This document shows positions 60,374 through 64,000 of a stretch of DNA of 64,000 nucleotides, in pieces (position 1 is the stretch's first letter; every line of letters starts with the position of its first letter). Below the pieces are notes generated by a model that worked only from the letters and a program-made list of their open reading frames with translations, made no database searches and was not told where the DNA came from. The stretch comes from an uncultured Lachnospiraceae bacterium. Its GTDB lineage: Bacteria > Bacillota > Clostridia > Lachnospirales > Lachnospiraceae. The translations under genes and the position numbers were made by a program. The DNA lies in NCBI GenBank assembly GCA_910584965.1, contig CAJUDZ010000007.1, positions 62,001 to 126,000 of the forward strand. The letters run 5' to 3'.

Positions 60374-60421
60374 AGAATGCGAAGCATTCTTGTAATCGCC
60401 GCTGCCGAGCGGCGATTTTTT
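60374..60421 (+). terminator. Second hairpin pair with T tail
   Basis: AGAATGC-gaa-GCATTCT (60374-60390) followed by AATCGCCGCT-gccg-AGCGGCGATT (60394-60417) and a T run. A back-up plus-strand terminator; the 60279-60461 gap holds only this and the terminator before it. Confidence 0.75.
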
Positions 60422-60461
60422 ATTGAACATAAAATTGCGGGGGCAGAACTTTTTCCCGCAT

Positions 60462-61775
60462 TTAGCAGTAACTGTTAAACATCATCCCGCTGTACGCGCT
60501 TGTGATATAAGGCGTTGCGAAGTTTTTGCCGGGATTCTTATATGCGACAACAATATTATTGACATAATTCATCGGATCCAACGAGATCTGGTTGGATTTA
60601 CGGACAAGCGACTGCGTAAAATCCATGATGGAGGAAAACGCCGCTTTGGCATCGCTGCCTGCCGCCGTTTTCTGAATTGCGTCGCTATCGACTTCCAGTG
60701 TACCGTCAAGGTTCAGGTTCAGACCGGCGGAAGTGAGGCCGCGCGCATAGAAGCGGGAAATGCTGCCGACTTCCTGAACGATACGGTTGCTCTTGGGCTG
60801 TCTGTCACTGTATTCCGCCGCAGCGCGCAGGAAAGAATTATATCCCCTTACCAGCGTATTGATATTTTCGGTCAGTGACTCAACATCCGTTTTCAAACCG
60901 ATGGAAGCGGTTTCGCCTTCTTCGTTGCTGACGCCGTTTAACGTCACATGATACATCCGTCCCACGTTCAGGCTGTTGGAAGGCGATGTGCGTTCTTCAC
61001 CGTTTAACACGAAGCTGGCGTTGGAAGCGGATACGGAAAGATTATCCAGTCCGAGATATTCGACGGTACCGGCGGTCTTGCTCGTGCGATGATCCGATAC
61101 ATGGAAAATGTCGGTTTTATTATTTTTTAATCCGGTTGCGTTGGATTCCAGACGCAGGGCGGAATTGTTCTCATCATTCGTCACAACCTGAGCGGAAATG
61201 CCGATATTGGCATTGTTGATCAGGCGGCTGAGACGGTCCTGAACATCCCTGTTTGTGTCTTCCGGTTTAATCGAAAACTGAAATTCATAGTTCAGATCGT
61301 CTATTCCGATATCGAAGGAATAGGTTGCCGGAGAGAGTTCCACTTTTTCGGATCCGGGAAGATAATTTCCCGTGTTTACCTGTGTTGTGGCAAGGGAATG
61401 AACCTCAATTTCAACGGAAGGAGCGCTTACGCTGTCCGTCGGCGTACCAATATAGGAAGCGGATGCAATATTTTCATTGCTGGAATAGGCAGCCTTTTTA
61501 TTTAACATTTCGTTTTCGCTGAGGTCGCCAAGAGATGCAATGGTATTGCGAAGCTCTCTCGCATTTTCTTTCATACCGACAGCGAATTCGCATGATTCAC
61601 GGCTGGTATCCAGAATATAGATAGGAGCTTCCTTATTCATCTTCACGATGGAATTATAGACGCTGCGGAGTTCGCTCTTCTTATGCGTGTCGTAAGGTGT
61701 GCTCGACTTGGGTGCATAAGTCGTCATATAGTAATTATAAATATTGGAATAGTTGTCAATCGTATTATAGGCCAT
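60462..61775 (-). CDS. FliD-like flagellar cap/hook-associated protein (second)
   Basis: 437 residues from the ATG at 61775, directly after GAAGGAGGA; the longer frame to 61811 has no site. N-terminal 'YNTIDNYSNIYNYYMTTYAPKSSTPYDTHKKSELRSVYNSIVKMN' and 'VEIEVHSLATTQVNTGNYL', with C-terminal 'NINTLVRGYNSFLRAA', 'GLNLNLDGTLEVDSDAI' and 'FSSIMDFTQSLVRKSNQI', resemble FliD-type proteins with flagellin-like helical ends. It is distinct from the main fliD at 2478. Lies 116 bp downstream of a FlxA-like gene in the same direction. It may cap an alternative filament or another late flagellar structure. Confidence 0.72.
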   Translation of the reverse strand: MAYNTIDNYSNIYNYYMTTYAPKSSTPYDTHKKSELRSVYNSIVKMNKEAPIYILDTSRESCEFAVGMKENARELRNTIASLGDLSENEMLNKKAAYSSNENIASASYIGTPTDSVSAPSVEIEVHSLATTQVNTGNYLPGSEKVELSPATYSFDIGIDDLNYEFQFSIKPEDTNRDVQDRLSRLINNANIGISAQVVTNDENNSALRLESNATGLKNNKTDIFHVSDHRTSKTAGTVEYLGLDNLSVSASNASFVLNGEERTSPSNSLNVGRMYHVTLNGVSNEEGETASIGLKTDVESLTENINTLVRGYNSFLRAAAEYSDRQPKSNRIVQEVGSISRFYARGLTSAGLNLNLDGTLEVDSDAIQKTAAGSDAKAAFSSIMDFTQSLVRKSNQISLDPMNYVNNIVVAYKNPGKNFATPYITSAYSGMMFNSYC

Positions 61776-61891
61776 GATATTCCTCCTTTCTTCCGTGAAA
61801 TCTGATATCATGTGAACCCGGCCGGCTATCCGTTGCCCTGTGCCGAAATAATGATTATACGATTCTATATAAGTATGCCTTCCAAATTAAC

Positions 61892-62572
61892 TCAGTTTTT
61901 TTGGCGCGTGATAAGCACTTTACCCTGGACAAAGGAGTCCTCCCGGGATTCATGCGAAGACCTGGCGCTTCCGTTTTTCGGGGACTGCGAGTCGCTTTGT
62001 CTGTCGGTAACGGTATCTTTGATCTTCTGTACTTTGATGCCCATCCCTCTTGAAACATTGCTGATGCGTTTCCGCAGTTTGGCTTTTTCTTCTTCCGAAT
62101 CGGCAGTGCGCAGTTTTCCTTCCAGATCGTTCCGGACTTTCTGCAGGCTGGCAAGATGCTCTTTCGTGTTGGAGTTGGAAAGAATGGCTTTCGATGCGTC
62201 CGATTCCGGAAAAAGCACGACTTCTTCCGCGGTATCCGCACCGGCGGCCCTGCCGTCAGCCGTTTCGGCTTCCTGACCGGAAGCTTCTTCTTTCTGCTTT
62301 CTGGCGGCTTCCTCCTGACGCTTTTCGGCCTCTTCCTGACGTTTCCGAAGCTGATACTGTTTCAGTTCGCTGTTCAGGCTCTGAATCTGTTCCTGAAGCG
62401 CTTTCTTTTTATCGCTCTTTTCCTCGGAAGACATCTCGCTGCTGTAAGTGACATCCCGCATTTTTTCCTGAAGATTCATGATCTGTTTCTGGATTTGCTG
62501 CTCATGGCTGTCCTGAGTCTGCTGACTGACGGGCGAGAAGCCCATCGACTGATTTGCATTCATTATATTCAT
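61892..62572 (-). CDS. FlxA-like coiled-coil protein
   Basis: 226 residues from the ATG at 62572, 8 nt after CAGGAGCGGGG. Starts MNIMNANQSMGFSPVSQQT and then 'QIQKQIMNLQEKMRDVTYSSEMSSEEKSDKKKALQEQIQSLNSELKQYQ', a long coiled coil like FlxA, followed by an Ala/Glu-rich linker and a charged tail with 'SKAILSNSNTKEHLASLQKVRNDLEGKL'. FlxA-like genes belong to flagellar regulons. A sigma-28-like promoter lies upstream at 62634-62660. Confidence 0.65.
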   Translation of the reverse strand: MNIMNANQSMGFSPVSQQTQDSHEQQIQKQIMNLQEKMRDVTYSSEMSSEEKSDKKKALQEQIQSLNSELKQYQLRKRQEEAEKRQEEAARKQKEEASGQEAETADGRAAGADTAEEVVLFPESDASKAILSNSNTKEHLASLQKVRNDLEGKLRTADSEEEKAKLRKRISNVSRGMGIKVQKIKDTVTDRQSDSQSPKNGSARSSHESREDSFVQGKVLITRQKN

Positions 62573-62633
62573 GGTCTTACCCCGCTCCTGAGTCAGAATA
62601 GTACGCATACATATACAACATACCTTATATTAC

Positions 62634-62660
62634 ATATCGGATGATTTTTCCATATTATTA
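62634..62660 (-). promoter_or_regulatory. Sigma-28-like promoter of the FlxA-like/FliD-like pair
   Basis: On the minus strand TAAT (62657-62660), 15-nt spacer, TCCGATAT (62634-62641), 62 nt before the FlxA-like start. The -35 deviates from TAAA by one base, as in the island promoter. Confidence 0.55.
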
Positions 62661-62754
62661 ATATTTTTCTGCAACTTTTTGCGTTTTTTTCAGAGTGGAA
62701 AAGGGCTTTGGAAAAATAAATTCATAACTTGCGGCAATAAATTATATAAAGCGG

Positions 62755-62783
62755 TTGACGAAAAAAAGGGGCTGTGATATAGT
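62755..62783 (+). promoter_or_regulatory. Sigma-A promoter of rpmG-secE-nusG
   Basis: TTGACG (62755-62760), 17-nt spacer, TATAGT (62778-62783), 71 nt before rpmG. Confidence 0.85.
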
Positions 62784-62853
62784 ATACAGACAAGATGAAT
62801 ACAGGTCTTTTTTTTATGCTCAAATTTAACAGAAGCAAGCGGAGGTAACAGGA

Positions 62854-63003
62854 ATGCGTACAAGAATCACATTGGCATGTACAGAATGCAAACAGCGTAA
62901 TTACAATACTACGAAAGATAAGAAAACCCATCCGGACAGAATGGAGACAAAGAAATATTGCAGATTTTGCAAAACGCATACTATGCACAAGGAAACCAAA
63001 TAA
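62854..63003 (+). CDS. rpmG: Ribosomal protein L33
   Basis: 49 residues behind GGAGGTAACAGG. It reads [17 protein letters not shown]... with two CxxC zinc motifs ('CTEC' and 'CRFC') and the L33 ending '[15 protein letters not shown]'. It is the zinc-binding (C+) form of L33 of the large ribosomal subunit. It is followed by secE and nusG, a standard Bacillota order. Confidence 0.97.
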   Translation: MRTRITLACTECKQRNYNTTKDKKTHPDRMETKKYCRFCKTHTMHKETK

Positions 63004-63138
63004 GATTTCGTGGATGCCCGCCGGTTAAAGCGGGTTGAATGAAAGGTATGGCCGGGTTGAACAATAGATTTTTCAACCGCGAATCTGCGTCTTTTGACAC
63101 AGATACCGCAGGCAGAAAGAAAGGCATGGTTATTAAAT

Positions 63139-63360
63139 ATGGGAGATTCTGCAAAATCAGTCAAAGCAGACAAGACGTCCAAACCGGTTAAATTCTGGAA
63201 TGGCGTAAAAGCTGAATTTAAGAAAATCAGCTGGCCGGATAAAGATTCCCTTTTGAAGCAGTCCGTTGCGGTAGTTGCAATTTCGGTTGTGGTAGGCATT
63301 ATTATTACCGTGCTGGATTTCGCGCTTCAGTATGGCGTCGATTTCCTGACAACATTGTAG
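63139..63360 (+). CDS. secE: Preprotein translocase subunit SecE
   Basis: 73 residues from the ATG at 63139; the earlier TTG at 63094 would extend it into the leader. The N-terminal cytosolic part is basic, followed by the SecE signature 'KFWNGVKAEFKKISWPDKDSLLKQS' and one membrane helix ('VAVVAISVVVGIIITVLDFAL'). SecE clamps SecY in the Sec translocon. Start 15 nt after an AGAAAGAAAGG stretch, so the ribosome binding site is spaced rather widely. Confidence 0.95.
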   Translation: MGDSAKSVKADKTSKPVKFWNGVKAEFKKISWPDKDSLLKQSVAVVAISVVVGIIITVLDFALQYGVDFLTTL

Positions 63361-63375
63361 AGCGAGGGTAATCAT

Positions 63376-63894
63376 ATGGCAGAAGCAAATTGGTATGTTG
63401 TTCATACTTATTCCGGGTATGAAAATAAGGTGAAAGCCAATATTGAGAAAACAATTGAGAACAGACACCTGGAAGAAGAGATTCTGGAAGTCCGGGTTCC
63501 GATGCAGGAAGTCATGGAAATGAAAAACGGCGCCAGGAAAAATGTCCAGAAGAAAATGTTTCCGGGTTATGTTCTGATTAATATGGTTATGAACGACGAC
63601 ACATGGTATGTAGTCCGGAATACGAGAGGTGTTACGGGATTTGTCGGGCCGGGAAGCAAGCCGGTGCCGCTTTCGGAAGCGGAGATGAAACCGCTCGGAA
63701 TTAAAGTCGAGAACGTTACGGTGGATTTTGCGGAAGGGGATACCATTGCGGTCGTTGCGGGCGTCTGGAAAGATACGGTCGGCGTTGTCCAGAGAATGGA
63801 TTACGGCAAGCAGACGGCTACGATCAATGTGGAACTGTTCGGCCGGGAAACTCCGGTAGAGATCAGTTTCGCGGAAGTCAGAAATTTAAAATAG
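63376..63894 (+). CDS. nusG: Transcription elongation/antitermination factor NusG
   Basis: 172 residues, 15 bp after secE with GAGCGAGGG upstream. NGN domain 'NWYVVHTYSGYENKVKANIEKTIENRHLEEEILEVRVPMQEVMEMKNGARKNVQKKMFPGYVLINMVMNDDTWYVVRNTRGVTGFVG', and a C-terminal KOW domain 'FAEGDTIAVVAGVWKDTVGVVQRMDYGKQTATINVELFGRETPVEISFAEV'. It travels with RNA polymerase. Length and both domains are normal for the housekeeping protein rather than a LoaP-type paralogue. Confidence 0.98.
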   Translation: MAEANWYVVHTYSGYENKVKANIEKTIENRHLEEEILEVRVPMQEVMEMKNGARKNVQKKMFPGYVLINMVMNDDTWYVVRNTRGVTGFVGPGSKPVPLSEAEMKPLGIKVENVTVDFAEGDTIAVVAGVWKDTVGVVQRMDYGKQTATINVELFGRETPVEISFAEVRNLK

Positions 63895-63936
63895 TTTTGA
63901 CAGAGATATTTATTCCGCTCACGCGGTTTAGATATG

Positions 63937-63988
63937 TGTGGGAGAACACTTCGGCAGAGCCGAAGAAGATGTGTTCGCCTATACCACA
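63937..63988 (+). promoter_or_regulatory. Structured leader, probably of rplK-rplA
   Basis: Nested pairing: TGTGG (63937-63941) with CCACA (63984-63988), GAACAC (63944-63949) with GTGTTC (63971-63976), TTCGGC (63950-63955) with GCCGAA (63959-63964). In Bacillota rplK follows nusG, and ribosomal protein L1 can repress that operon by binding its leader; the downstream gene is outside the window. Confidence 0.6.
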
Positions 63989-64000
63989 TTATATTTAGGA

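Noticed and set aside
63094..63138. TTG-initiated extension of SecE
   Set aside because: SecE aligns from the ATG at 63139; the extension has no family support.
63004..63138. tRNA-Trp between rpmG and secE, as in some Bacillota
   Set aside because: No cloverleaf or conserved T-loop sequence could be found in this stretch.
63376..63894. NusG as a LoaP/RfaH-type specialised antiterminator for the island
   Set aside because: It is in the standard rpmG-secE-nusG setting with normal length and motifs, and is far from the island promoter.

Overview
The window reads as a flagellar and cell-surface glycosylation region of a motile Clostridia-type Bacillota, most likely a Lachnospiraceae member. The basis is the strong AGGAGG-type ribosome binding sites, a FlaG-FliD-FliS-flagellin cluster with sigma-28 (SigD)-type promoters of the TAAA-N15-CCGATAT form, and an rpmG-secE-nusG block at the right edge. 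This placement is inferred from gene content and style, not from a marker gene search. No rRNA, tRNA, CRISPR array or transposase was found.

Layout. 1-1858: two divergent CgeB/DUF3880-like glycosyltransferases, the left one cut by the window edge. 1856-7290: the late flagellar operon flaG-fliD-fliS-FlgN-like, then flagellin with its own sigma-28 promoter, a structured leader and a terminator. 7370-12839 (minus strand): three glycosyltransferase-2/TPR paralogues, a plain GT2 and a third CgeB-like enzyme. 12840-13309: an intergenic stretch with a perfect 43-bp inverted repeat. 13310-14764: tandem IspD/TarI-like cytidylyltransferases. 14765-15194: a sigma-28-like promoter, a GGA-rich leader and a terminator-like hairpin.

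15195-52004 is a long, visibly AT-richer, all-plus-strand island. It starts with a B12 radical SAM enzyme and a GDP-type legionaminic acid set (LegB, PtmE-like, LegG, LegI, LegF). Between LegG and LegI sits a tightly overlapping five-gene cassette: formyltransferase, PIG-L deacetylase, PLP decarboxylase-fold enzyme, ATP-grasp ligase and methyltransferase. A varied set of transferases follows: GT-B, GT-D, GT2, GT11, FkbM and DUF268 methyltransferases, WbqC, a second formyltransferase, a DegT aminotransferase and LicD. It closes with a cytidylyltransferase fused to a CobD/HisC-like PLP enzyme and an ornithine-cyclodeaminase homologue. 52018-56576 returns to GC-richer DNA: a DUF4422 protein, an NAD-dependent epimerase, and two more GT2/TPR paralogues on the minus strand.

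Right part: a helix-turn-helix regulator overlapping UDP-galactopyranose mutase; an acyl-CoA carboxyltransferase behind a strong promoter with a 23-bp palindromic operator; a minus-strand pair of flagellar genes (FlxA-like, second FliD-like); and rpmG-secE-nusG, ending in a structured leader that presumably precedes rplK.

Working model (inference): the region makes flagellin, its cap and chaperones, and an elaborate glycan containing a modified legionaminic acid and probably a phospho-linked substituent. The GT2/TPR proteins on both flanks are candidates for transferases acting on flagellin. The two most interesting observations are the acyl-exchange cassette inside the legionaminic pathway and a small Rossmann-like domain attached to at least ten otherwise unrelated enzymes between 34 and 53 kb.
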